A stretch of 64,000 nt of DNA from an uncultured Anaerococcus sp. (GTDB lineage: Bacteria; Bacillota; Clostridia; Tissierellales; Peptoniphilaceae), in the NCBI GenBank assembly GCA_943914475.1, contig CALUCE010000002.1, positions 62,001 through 126,000 of the forward strand, read 5' to 3'. The notes beneath the pieces are model-generated. The model worked only from the letters and a program-made list of their open reading frames with translations, searched no databases and was not told where the DNA came from. Numbering within the stretch: position 1 is the stretch's first letter; each line of letters begins with the position of its first letter. This document shows positions 8,146 through 16,132 of this stretch, piece by piece. A program made the position numbers and the translations under genes.

Positions 8146-8936
8146 AGGTAATGAACTATTATAACAACTGCACAAAATGATAGGAAGGCAAACAAGCAAG
8201 TGTAGTCAGTTTTTTTCATAAATATTTCATTAAGTCTAGTCCTATCTCTTCCTATCCTGTAAAGTCTAGCTTCCATGGCTGTTGCCAAGTCGTCAGAACG
8301 GTTAAAGGCGTTGATAAAGAGAGGAACTAAGAGTGGTATCATGTTTTTCGCACGATTTATAATATTTCCTGATTCAAAGTCTGCTCCCCTTGCCATTTGT
8401 GCCATTTTGATTTTTTGGGCTTCTTGGAAAAGAGTTGGTATAAATCTTAAAGAAATAGAAACCATCATGGCAAGCTCTCCTGCTGGAAAGCCAAATCTTT
8501 TCCATGGAGAAAACAGTTTTTCTAGACCAAAGGTTAATTCCATAGGACTAGTTGTATAGGTTAACAAGGATGTAGCAAGGACTATAAGTATCAGTCTTAT
8601 AAGCATAAAGACTGTCTTATGAAGACCTTCTACCGTAGCTGTCAAAGGACCTAGGTTAAATAAGGTCTCTCCTGGTGTGGTAAATAGATTTATAAGACCT
8701 GTAATTATTAATATATAAATTAGGGGTTTTAAAGATCTTACCAAAGACTTTACCGGGATTTTTCCCACGCCCACCATAAGGGCTACCAAGGCCACAAAAG
8801 GAATATAGCCTAAAAAGCTATCCACAAAAAATATGGTAATGATAAATAAAAATGAAGTAATTATCTTTACCCTTGGATCAAGCCTGTGGATAAAGGTATC
8901 AAAGGGTAGGTATTGACCAATGCTTACATTATTCAT
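8142..8936 (-). CDS. ecfT: Energy-coupling factor transporter membrane protein EcfT
   Basis: A 264-residue integral membrane scaffold of ECF vitamin transporters. Several hydrophobic segments are visible. The two Ala-Arg-Gly-type coupling motifs, MARGADF (about residue 181) and EARLYRIG (about residue 222), are where the EcfA ATPases dock. Exchangeable substrate-binding S proteins, none of them in this window, attach to it. It overlaps ecfA2 by 8 bp and truA by 4 bp. Confidence 0.95.
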   Translation of the reverse strand: MNNVSIGQYLPFDTFIHRLDPRVKIITSFLFIITIFFVDSFLGYIPFVALVALMVGVGKIPVKSLVRSLKPLIYILIITGLINLFTTPGETLFNLGPLTATVEGLHKTVFMLIRLILIVLATSLLTYTTSPMELTFGLEKLFSPWKRFGFPAGELAMMVSISLRFIPTLFQEAQKIKMAQMARGADFESGNIINRAKNMIPLLVPLFINAFNRSDDLATAMEARLYRIGRDRTRLNEIFMKKTDYTCLFAFLSFCAVVIIVHYL

Positions 8937-9789
8937 CTTCTCTACCTCCTAAGTGTTTTTTTAGCTCTTTTACAGCTTCTTCCACAGTATATATATCATC
9001 CCTTACAGTATTTCCTGCTTCCTTGTATTTTTTCATAAATTTGCTTATTTGTGGTATATCAAGGCTGATTGATTCCAAGTCCTTTTCTGTAAAGGTGTCA
9101 TAGGTTGATGCATCAGAGAAGACTTTTCCCTCATTCATAACTATGACCCTGTCAACATACTTGGCCACATCTTCCATAGAGTGGCTTACAAGGACTATGG
9201 TTAGCTCTGGGTCATTATTGTAAAGTTCTAGGATCTCAGAGAAGATTTCATCCCTTCCTTTTGGATCAAGACCAGCTGTAAGCTCATCTAGGACAAGAAC
9301 CTTGGGATTCATAGAAATGATACCTGCTACGGCTACCCTTCTTTGTTGACCACCAGAAATTTCAAAGGGAGAAACATCCTTATATTCTTCATAAGAAAGG
9401 CCAACCGCTTCCATGGATGCCCTAACTCTCCTGTCAATTTCTTCTTGGTCAAGGCCCATATTTTTTGGTCCAAAGGCTATATCCTTGGCTATGGTTTCTT
9501 CAAAAAGTTGGTTTTCAGGATATTGGAAGACCAGCCCAACCTTAAATCTGGCTTCTCTTCTTTTTTCCTTGTCTTTTGAATTTATACCGTCAATTATTAC
9601 ATCGCCTCTTGATGGAATTAAAAGGCCATTTAACAATTGAACCAGAGTTGATTTTCCGGAACCAGTTTGGCCTATTAGGCCTATGATTTCATGGTCTTTT
9701 ATTTCAAGATTTATATCCTTTAAAGCATAGACTTCATCTTGCATGCCCTCATCGTATATATAGTCTACATTTTTTATTTCTATCTTCAT
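8929..9789 (-). CDS. ecfA2: Energy-coupling factor transporter ATPase EcfA2
   Basis: A 286-residue ABC ATPase. Walker A GQTGSGKST is at about 36-44, the Q-loop in FQYPENQLFEET, signature SGGQQRRVA and Walker B VLVLDELTAGLDP. The C-terminal extension of about 60 residues is typical of EcfA. It pairs with EcfA1 to form the nucleotide-hydrolysing heterodimer of the ECF module in the cytoplasm. The start overlaps the ecfA1 stop by 4 bp. Confidence 0.94.
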   Translation of the reverse strand: MKIEIKNVDYIYDEGMQDEVYALKDINLEIKDHEIIGLIGQTGSGKSTLVQLLNGLLIPSRGDVIIDGINSKDKEKRREARFKVGLVFQYPENQLFEETIAKDIAFGPKNMGLDQEEIDRRVRASMEAVGLSYEEYKDVSPFEISGGQQRRVAVAGIISMNPKVLVLDELTAGLDPKGRDEIFSEILELYNNDPELTIVLVSHSMEDVAKYVDRVIVMNEGKVFSDASTYDTFTEKDLESISLDIPQISKFMKKYKEAGNTVRDDIYTVEEAVKELKKHLGGREDE

Positions 9790-10619
9790 AGGGCCTCCAT
9801 TAGTTGGTCTATAGTTAAAGGTAAGCTATCTATCTTCACTCCAGACTTTTTAAGTTCATAGGCTACTTCTGTTACCTGAGGAACAGTAAGGCCTAAGTCT
9901 TTCATCTTTTCTACTTGGGAGAAAACTTCTACAGCAGAGCCTTCAAGGGCCTTTTCTCCTTGGTTTAAAACTATAATCTTATCTGCATGGACTGCCTCTT
10001 CCATGTAGTGGGTTATAAGAACTACTGTCTTTTTCATTTCTTCATGGAGCATTTTTATAATCTTCATTACATCTTTTCTACCTTGGGGGTCAAGCATGGC
10101 TGTTGGCTCATCAAAGATGATGTAGTCAGATTGCATGGCCAAAACTCCTGCTATAGATACTCTTTGTTTTTGGCCACCAGAAAGTTGGGAAGGAGACCTA
10201 TGCCTATAGTCCTCCATTCCAACAAGTCTAAGAGATTCCTCTACCCTTTCTCTTAGTTCTGGATTTTCTATTTGAAGATTTTCTGGGCCAAAGGCCACTT
10301 CTTCTTCTACTGTTGTTGCAACCATTTGGTTATCAGGGTTTTGGAAAACCATGGAGCATTTTTCCCTTAAATCCCATATCCTATCGTGGTTTTTGGTGTT
10401 TAGACCATCTATAATTATATCTCCATGAGTGGGAAAGACTTGTGCATTTAATAGTTTGGCAAGGGTTGACTTACCAGAACCATTGTGACCTAAAACTGCA
10501 ACAAAATCTCCCTTATCTATGGTTATAGATAGGTCTTTTATAGCAATTGTTTCTTCATAAGTGTCCGCCTCTTCATGGTCGGACCTATAGCTATAAGCTA
10601 GATTTTTAATTTCTATCAA
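9786..10619 (-). CDS. ecfA1: Energy-coupling factor transporter ATPase EcfA1
   Basis: A 277-residue ABC ATPase, first gene of the ecf-truA operon. Walker A GHNGSGKST, Q-loop FQNPDNQMVATTVEEEVAFGPEN (characteristic of EcfA1), signature LSGGQKQRVS and Walker B YIIFDEPTAMLDP are present. It powers uptake of vitamins or metals through whichever S component is bound. It is separated from the upstream L,D-transpeptidase gene by a terminator hairpin, so it probably has its own promoter within the 70-bp gap, which I could not define. Confidence 0.94.
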   Translation of the reverse strand: MIEIKNLAYSYRSDHEEADTYEETIAIKDLSITIDKGDFVAVLGHNGSGKSTLAKLLNAQVFPTHGDIIIDGLNTKNHDRIWDLREKCSMVFQNPDNQMVATTVEEEVAFGPENLQIENPELRERVEESLRLVGMEDYRHRSPSQLSGGQKQRVSIAGVLAMQSDYIIFDEPTAMLDPQGRKDVMKIIKMLHEEMKKTVVLITHYMEEAVHADKIIVLNQGEKALEGSAVEVFSQVEKMKDLGLTVPQVTEVAYELKKSGVKIDSLPLTIDQLMEAL

Positions 10620-10649
10620 TTTTTTACCTTCCGATTATTTTCTACATAT

Positions 10650-10684
10650 AAAAAGTGAATATCAAATTAATGATACCACTTTTT
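10650..10684 (-). terminator. Terminator after the L,D-transpeptidase gene
   Basis: Arms AAAAAGTG (10650-10657) and CACTTTTT (10677-10684) with an inner TATCA/TGATA pairing; on the minus strand the stem is followed by TTTTTATA. It ends the L,D-transpeptidase transcript before ecfA1. Confidence 0.75.
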
Positions 10685-10690
10685 ACTTTT

Positions 10691-12106
10691 TTAATATGTC
10701 ATTGGTGGAGAATAGTTTGTTGATGACTCATAAACAACTACTGGTGTCAAAAAGTCTACTGTATCAAAAAGTTTTTTTGCAGCTGCTGGTGGCATATTAA
10801 TACAGCCGTGGCTTCCATTTGTTTGGTAGATAGTTCCACCAAAGGCCCCTCTCCATGGAGCATCGTGGAAGCCCTCTCCATCCCAACCTATAGGCATCCA
10901 TTGGTCTACTGGTGTTTCGTATTTTGTCACACCATCAAAGTTTTGACCCTTTAAGGTGGCATGTTGATCTTTTGAAAGAATGGATCCTACTCCAACATTG
11001 GTTAAGGCCCTTTCTCCTAGGTTACCAGATACAAAGTCTGTTTCTAGCACCACAGATCCGTCTTTATAATACCACATATGTTGTCTAGATAGGTCAACTT
11101 CAACATAGGTATTGCCTATGTCTGTACCATCATCTTCCCTAGTAAATCCTCTTCTTTCATATTCAGGTTCTACTGTTCCTGATTTTCTTTGATTTACAAG
11201 CTTATAAACATTGTCTACAGTTTTTGGAACATCAAGGATGAAACCATAGACACCTGGTTTTACTGTGATTTCTCCAACTCCTGTGGCATCGAATTTTCTT
11301 TCCTTACCATAGGTATTGGTTTTGTCGGCTACTTCTTTTACATAGGCAAAGATTTTATCATAGTTAAGTTCAAACTTTCCTTCTACGCTGTCAAACATAT
11401 TGATTAGCTCATCGCCTTCAAGTTTGTCGTCATAACCGTTTATATCAAAGTCATAGGATAGTTTTTCAAGTTCTTTGGAATCTTCAAGTTCCTTTTTTAT
11501 AGTATCATCATCTGCTCTGACTTTTGGTTCTTTGTAGTAGGAATCGTCAAGGACTATTTCTTCGTCATTTCTAGTACGAATAGCTTCTACAATCTTTTCC
11601 TTAAGCTTATCATAGTCAACTTCGTTACCTTCGACTTCTTTAACTATTTCAAACTTACCGTCCTTATACTCTATCTCAGCATCTTTAGGCTCTGTCATAT
11701 CAGTCATCAAGTTGGATGATTTAATAATAGAGTTTAGCTTTTCTTCGTCAAATTTTACTAGATAGTCAAATTTAAAGCCATCATCCTCATTTTTGAAAAA
11801 GGCTAAAGGCCATGCAAATGGGTTTTGGTCAAGACTTGCATCTTTTGGTATTCTTGCTACATAGTCTATATCTTTTACATCAAATTTTAAGTTCTTATCA
11901 TCCCTACCATTAACTTCTACATCGAAGTTTTTTATAGAATCGTCCAAGACACTTTGCTTGGATGCATAGGAAACATCCTTACCATTTATATAAGTGTTAG
12001 GTAAGGTAATAAAGCTAAAGATAACCGTAACCACTAGGTAGATACCAATAAGGCTTAGGATTATCGTTAGCCATGTTTTACTTTTTTTGTTATTATTCTC
12101 AGTTAT
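10691..12106 (-). CDS. Membrane-anchored L,D-transpeptidase (YkuD domain), apparent ATA start
   Basis: A peptidoglycan cross-linking enzyme. The C-terminal YkuD domain has the catalytic motif with GGTIYQTNGSHGCINMP (nucleophile Cys in SHGCINM), and the N-terminal 250 residues form the peptidoglycan-binding region common in Firmicutes (VanW-adjacent type). The reading frame stays open upstream of a GTG at 12034 and encodes a cytoplasmic tail plus a full membrane anchor (WLTIILSLIGIYLVVTVIF). The only strong ribosome site, GGAGGGG (rc of 12113-12119), precedes codons ATT (12110-12112) and ATA (12104-12106); an in-frame TAA is just upstream. ATA has the right spacing (8 nt), giving 471 residues. 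No ATG, GTG or TTG would include the anchor. Confidence 0.85.
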   Translation of the reverse strand: MTENNNKKSKTWLTIILSLIGIYLVVTVIFSFITLPNTYINGKDVSYASKQSVLDDSIKNFDVEVNGRDDKNLKFDVKDIDYVARIPKDASLDQNPFAWPLAFFKNEDDGFKFDYLVKFDEEKLNSIIKSSNLMTDMTEPKDAEIEYKDGKFEIVKEVEGNEVDYDKLKEKIVEAIRTRNDEEIVLDDSYYKEPKVRADDDTIKKELEDSKELEKLSYDFDINGYDDKLEGDELINMFDSVEGKFELNYDKIFAYVKEVADKTNTYGKERKFDATGVGEITVKPGVYGFILDVPKTVDNVYKLVNQRKSGTVEPEYERRGFTREDDGTDIGNTYVEVDLSRQHMWYYKDGSVVLETDFVSGNLGERALTNVGVGSILSKDQHATLKGQNFDGVTKYETPVDQWMPIGWDGEGFHDAPWRGAFGGTIYQTNGSHGCINMPPAAAKKLFDTVDFLTPVVVYESSTNYSPPMTY

Positions 12107-12148
12107 ATCAATCCCCTCCAGATTTACTTATTACTATTTCTATATTGA

Positions 12149-13273
12149 TTAATTTTTTGGTCTTTTGCCAAAATACTGGTAGAAGTCTACCTTTTCTCCT
12201 CCATTGTAGAGCTTTCTTCTTTTGGAAACTTTCTTTTTGAAGTTTCTTTGGAAGTTTTTATCTCCACTTATAAAATACATGGACCAGGTCTCAAACTTTA
12301 AAAACTTATCATTAAGCTTTCTATAAAGATCGTCCATATCTATTCTTGACAAACGCTGGCCATAGGGTGGGTTGGTAATTAAAATACCATAGTCATCCTT
12401 TAGGGCGACAGATTCTATGTCTCTTGTAATAAAGGATATATCCTCATCCACTCCTGCGTTTATGGCATTTTCTTTAGCAAGAGTAATGGCTCTTGGTGAT
12501 ATGTCTGCTCCCAGGATATTTAGCTTTTTGCTATAGTCTATTTTTTCTAGGGCTTCTTTTTTGACCCTATCATAGTGCTTGCTATCGAAAAAACTATAGT
12601 GGATAAAGTCAAAGTCCCTATCAAGACCAGGCGCCATATTTCTAGCAATCCTTGCTGCTTCTATAAGGATAGTCCCTGATCCACAAAATCCATCAAATAA
12701 AAACCTATCAGGATTATAAAAGGATAGGTCTACTAGGCCTGCTGCCAAATTCTCCCTAAGGGGTGCCTTTACAGAATCTTCCCTGTAGCCTCTCTTATGA
12801 AGTCCTTCACCAGAAGTATCAAGGCAAACTGACACTATATTTTTTTCTATCATTACCTCGATCTTGTATCTTTCCCCTGTCTTAGGAAATGTCCTAAGCT
12901 TGTATTTTCTTTGCAGGGAAGATACTATGGCTTTTTCTGAGATCGACTGGATAGACCTAAGTGAAAAGAGCTTAGACTTGTAGGTCCTTGCGTTAACTAT
13001 AAAATTTCCTTCCTTTGAAATAATATCTGCCCAGTCAAAGGCATTTATCTTTTCAAAAAGCTCTTCGAAGGTAAAAGCTTTAAAATTTAAAGTTTCTAGA
13101 TAAACCCTATCGGCTTCTCTAAGGTTAATATTAAGGCCTGGAAGGTCTGAAAGTGGAGCTTCTAAGATGATTTTTCCATCCCTAACTTCCATATCCTTAT
13201 AACCCAAATTTATCAGTTGTCTTTTTACCAAGGCTTCTAAACCGAAGCTTGTTGTGATTATAAATTTGCTCAT
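12149..13273 (-). CDS. THUMP-domain class I rRNA (guanine-N2) methyltransferase, RlmL/YpsC-like
   Basis: A 374-residue cytosolic protein. Residues 1-60 and following (FIITTSFGLEALVKRQL...) are the ferredoxin-like plus THUMP RNA-binding region; the C-terminal half is a Rossmann methyltransferase with the SAM motif FDGFCGSGTILIEAA (about 192-206) and catalytic NPPYG (about 303-307). This matches the UPF0020 family, of which E. coli RlmL methylates 23S rRNA G2445. The second methyltransferase domain of E. coli RlmKL is absent, as in Bacillus YpsC. The ATG at 13273 has no ribosome site; a TATAAT ends only 6 bp before it, so the transcript may be leaderless. Confidence 0.9.
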   Translation of the reverse strand: MSKFIITTSFGLEALVKRQLINLGYKDMEVRDGKIILEAPLSDLPGLNINLREADRVYLETLNFKAFTFEELFEKINAFDWADIISKEGNFIVNARTYKSKLFSLRSIQSISEKAIVSSLQRKYKLRTFPKTGERYKIEVMIEKNIVSVCLDTSGEGLHKRGYREDSVKAPLRENLAAGLVDLSFYNPDRFLFDGFCGSGTILIEAARIARNMAPGLDRDFDFIHYSFFDSKHYDRVKKEALEKIDYSKKLNILGADISPRAITLAKENAINAGVDEDISFITRDIESVALKDDYGILITNPPYGQRLSRIDMDDLYRKLNDKFLKFETWSMYFISGDKNFQRNFKKKVSKRRKLYNGGEKVDFYQYFGKRPKN

Positions 13274-13279
13274 GGATAT

Positions 13280-13288
13280 ATTATAACA
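13280..13288 (-). promoter_or_regulatory. Extended -10 promoter predicting a leaderless rlmL-like mRNA
   Basis: On the minus strand TG-T-TATAAT (13288-13280) is an extended -10 element. The ATG of the methyltransferase gene begins at 13273, the position at which transcription would be expected to start. No Shine-Dalgarno sequence lies between. Confidence 0.5.
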
Positions 13289-13412
13289 AAAATTTTCTTA
13301 AATTACTTCACTTTTAGGTTAAAAGCTTGATTTCTTCCATAAAAGGTCTGGAAAAACTTTACCATAAAAAAGATTTTTATCAATATGAGAAATATTCTTT
13401 TTTTATATATAG

Positions 13413-13433
13413 TTGTAAAATTAAATTTTACAA
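13413..13433. promoter_or_regulatory. Perfect 21-bp palindrome upstream of superoxide reductase
   Basis: TTGTAAAATT-A-AATTTTACAA, ten-base arms around a central A. It lies 92-112 bp before the superoxide reductase start and upstream of a possible -10 (TATGAT, 13484-13489). It resembles an operator. It fits neither the Rex spacing (18 bp) nor the PerR consensus well, so the regulator is unknown. Confidence 0.55.
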
Positions 13434-13524
13434 AACTTTTGCTAAGATTTTTTATAAATAGTGGATTTTTTCTAGGAAAGTAGTATGATGAAATTGTTAG
13501 AAAACGATTTAAGGAGGATTTTTT

Positions 13525-13884
13525 ATGTTATTAACAGAAACTGTTCAATCTGGAGATTGGAAAAACGAAAAACACGTACCTGAACTTGAATATAAAGAAT
13601 TGGGAGAAAACAAATACGAAGTATCAGCTACAGTTGGTAAAGAAATTGCTCACCCAAACACTTTAGAACACCACATTGGTTGGATTAAGGTATACTTCCT
13701 TGCTGAAGGCGAAAAACTTCCAGTAGAAATTGCTTCTTATGACTTCAAAGCTCACGGCGAAAAAGACCTTTACACAGATCCAAAGGCTGTAACAACCTTT
13801 ACAACAGAAAAGAAAGGCACTCTTTACGCACTAAGCTATTGCAACATTCACGGACTTTGGGAAAATAGTCTAGAATTAAATTAG
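13525..13884 (+). CDS. Superoxide reductase (neelaredoxin type, class II)
   Basis: A 119-residue iron protein that reduces superoxide to hydrogen peroxide without releasing oxygen, an anaerobe's defence. The mononuclear iron ligands are all visible: His17, His43, His49, Cys106 and His109, plus the switchable Glu15 (EKHVP). The N-terminal desulforedoxin domain of class I enzymes is absent. A strong AAGGAGG ribosome site precedes the ATG. It is a single-gene unit ending at a strong hairpin terminator. The upstream palindrome suggests dedicated regulation. Confidence 0.95.
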   Translation: MLLTETVQSGDWKNEKHVPELEYKELGENKYEVSATVGKEIAHPNTLEHHIGWIKVYFLAEGEKLPVEIASYDFKAHGEKDLYTDPKAVTTFTTEKKGTLYALSYCNIHGLWENSLELN

Positions 13885-13891
13885 TACTATA

Positions 13892-13917
13892 AAAAAACCG
13901 ACCTCGAGTCGGTTTTT
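13892..13917. terminator. Bidirectional terminator after superoxide reductase
   Basis: AAAAAACCGAC-CTCGA-GTCGGTTTTTT: an 11-bp perfect stem with a 5-nt loop, flanked by A and T runs, between two converging genes. Confidence 0.93.
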
Positions 13918-13930
13918 TATTTACATATTT

Positions 13931-15247
13931 TTATACAAGAGGACTAAAGAAATACATAAGAATTCTTAACAAGAAAAGAATTATGCTTTTTACTAGGGGA
14001 GGCTTATCTTTTTTTGCCTCATCCCAGGTAGCAAGCTCTCTTGAGTCAACATAGTCCTTTAAATCCTTTTGAAATTCTTGGCTTTTTACCAGGGCCATGG
14101 TTTCGGTTGATAGGAAGGTTGACCTTGGATCTAGGTTAAAAGATCCCACGGCAGAAATCCCATCATCATACAAAACAGCCTTGGTATGGATGGAACCTTG
14201 ACCAGTGTATGAATAAATGTCACCATATCTTTCGGTTCTTGACTTATAGGCAAGATTTCCTCCAAAACCTGGATAGTTGGGTGTGGCCTTTGATGAATTG
14301 GTAATAAATTTAATCTTTGGATTATCCTTTTCAAACCTTGCAATCTTCCTAAGAGGTCTAGTCGGTATGATATAAGGACTTAGCCATTCTATAGATTGGC
14401 TTTTTTCTCCAAGCTTACCCAGGTAATATAAAATTTCTGGTTCTTTAACCACCTTGTCCAAGCCATTGTGGACAAAGGTCATCTCTACATCCCTAAAGTT
14501 TAGCTTATCGATAGTGCTTTCTTTTACTAGGAAACTTTTATCAATCTCTTTTAGACTTTCTTTTAGGTTTTTTCTTAAATCTTCATAAACTTTATCGCTA
14601 GAAGGAACTTTCTTCACAGGCTTTATCTTTATTAGCCTTTCAAAGTATGCCATATAATTGTCTATGGATGAGGATTCTGATTTTCTTCGAACACAAATAT
14701 CCAAGTCATCCACCATATCATCATTTTTGATAAAAAACCTATCTGCTATACTTCTTCCGCCAGTTAAAAGATAGTCTCCGTCAACAATTATTACCTTATC
14801 GTGGTTTATATCCTGCAATTTATAAAAATTGTACCAAGGATTTTCATAGTAGTAAAAATCAATGTTTGGATGGTTTGCTAAAATATCCTTCCTCCAGGAG
14901 TTTTTCACCCTAAAGGATGTATTAAATTTATTGGTGACAAGCCTTATCTTAACTCCCCTATCAGCAGCCTTTATTATTTGGTCAAGAAAGACTGTAGATG
15001 TAGAGGAATTATCAATAAGATAATAGCAAATATCTAGGGACTTTTGAGCATTTTTTATAAGCTCTAGCCTTAGGTTAATCCCATCCTTGATATTATCGAC
15101 CAAGGCTAGCCTATCGTCATAAGTTTTTATCTTCTCCAAATCTTTATTTTTTATATAGTTATTGGCCTTGGTATTCATAACTAGTCCTATAACCAAGGTC
15201 ACTATCACCAGGTATATAAATAAGTATTTTGGAAGTTTTTTTGACAA
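13931..15247 (-). CDS. Phospholipase D-family membrane protein, cardiolipin synthase-like
   Basis: A 438-residue protein with an N-terminal membrane anchor (residues 8-25), a C-terminal hydrophobic segment (about 419-437) and two HKD catalytic motifs: His149-Lys151-Asp156 (NHDKVIIVDGDYLLTGG) and His354-Lys356-Asp361 (IHTKAVLYDDGISAVGSFN). This is the phospholipase D/phosphatidyltransferase arrangement. Cardiolipin synthesis is possible, but the spacing and single N-terminal anchor are closer to the less-defined PLD-like group. The start is a TTG after AGGAAGG; an in-frame stop lies just upstream. It may be the last gene of the hyd operon run. Confidence 0.85.
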   Translation of the reverse strand: MSKKLPKYLFIYLVIVTLVIGLVMNTKANNYIKNKDLEKIKTYDDRLALVDNIKDGINLRLELIKNAQKSLDICYYLIDNSSTSTVFLDQIIKAADRGVKIRLVTNKFNTSFRVKNSWRKDILANHPNIDFYYYENPWYNFYKLQDINHDKVIIVDGDYLLTGGRSIADRFFIKNDDMVDDLDICVRRKSESSSIDNYMAYFERLIKIKPVKKVPSSDKVYEDLRKNLKESLKEIDKSFLVKESTIDKLNFRDVEMTFVHNGLDKVVKEPEILYYLGKLGEKSQSIEWLSPYIIPTRPLRKIARFEKDNPKIKFITNSSKATPNYPGFGGNLAYKSRTERYGDIYSYTGQGSIHTKAVLYDDGISAVGSFNLDPRSTFLSTETMALVKSQEFQKDLKDYVDSRELATWDEAKKDKPPLVKSIILFLLRILMYFFSPLV

Positions 15248-15295
15248 GCCTTCCTAATAGCTTAAGAAACCTCTTCAATCTAATCAAGCCTCCCT

Positions 15296-16120
15296 TTAAT
15301 TAGCTGATAAAAATTCTTTCATTTTTTCATAAACCAAGTCTCTAGTATCAGCCTTGGTAAAAGAATGGTCTGTATCTTCTACTTCTATATATTCAGCTTT
15401 TTCAAAGGACTGAGCTAGTTTTTCGTTTGAAGGTCTATCTACCAAATCATCCAATGATCCTCTCATAATAAGGACCCTGCCCTTGTACTTTTTAGCTTTT
15501 TCATAAACATCATAGCTAAGTAAGTCTACAAAAAAGTTTTTGTGAATCTTTACACCACCAAAATCTATATCCTCTATAGGGATAAGGTCTAGGAGTTTTT
15601 TCTTGTTTTCCTCAAGCCTATAGTCTACAGACTCATCTATAATATTATCAAGTTCTGGACTCATCTTTACCATAAAGTCTCTTTTGGTAATATCAGAAGC
15701 AGGTGCTAGTAATAATAAGGACTTTGGCTTTAATTCATAGGCCAGGATAGAGGCTATAACCCCTCCTAGAGAGTGGCCATACCAGGATATTTGATCTTTG
15801 TCTACATATGAAAGACCTTTGGCAAAATCAACTATAAGCCTTGCTTCCTCAAGCTCCCTACCCAGGGTCATATCATAAAAGTCTCCATCAGACTCCCCAG
15901 AGCCTGAAAAGTCAAACCTTATAACTGCATAACCCATCTTGCAAAGATACTTGGCATTGGATATCCTAAACCATTTAGACCCATTCCTATCTCCACTTAG
16001 ACCGTGAAAGAAAATCACGGTCTTATATTTTTTGTTTTCATCAAAGTCATCTGGTAGGTTTACTACTCCCCTTAAATTTTCTCCATTGTCTTTTTTGATT
16101 TGGTAGTATAAATATTTCAA
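15296..16120 (-). CDS. Alpha/beta hydrolase, esterase type
   Basis: A 274-residue cytosolic hydrolase. HGLSGDRNGSKW (39-50) is the oxyanion loop, GHSLGG carries the nucleophile Ser117, and Asp224 or Asp225 (GSLDDLVD) and His252 (DTDHSFT) complete the triad. The layout resembles feruloyl/cinnamoyl esterases and related acyl hydrolases. The substrate cannot be told from sequence. It is 12 bp downstream of the flavoprotein gene, so co-transcribed with it. Confidence 0.85.
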   Translation of the reverse strand: MKYLYYQIKKDNGENLRGVVNLPDDFDENKKYKTVIFFHGLSGDRNGSKWFRISNAKYLCKMGYAVIRFDFSGSGESDGDFYDMTLGRELEEARLIVDFAKGLSYVDKDQISWYGHSLGGVIASILAYELKPKSLLLLAPASDITKRDFMVKMSPELDNIIDESVDYRLEENKKKLLDLIPIEDIDFGGVKIHKNFFVDLLSYDVYEKAKKYKGRVLIMRGSLDDLVDRPSNEKLAQSFEKAEYIEVEDTDHSFTKADTRDLVYEKMKEFLSAN

Positions 16121-16132
16121 ATAATCACTACC

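Noticed and set aside
8146..8199. Longer TruA start
   Set aside because: The extension lies in ecfT, has no ribosome site, and family proteins begin at the MSIKNILLK position.
13413..13433. Rex site before superoxide reductase
   Set aside because: Arms begin TTGT and end ACAA, but the total length is 21 bp rather than 18, so half-site spacing is wrong.
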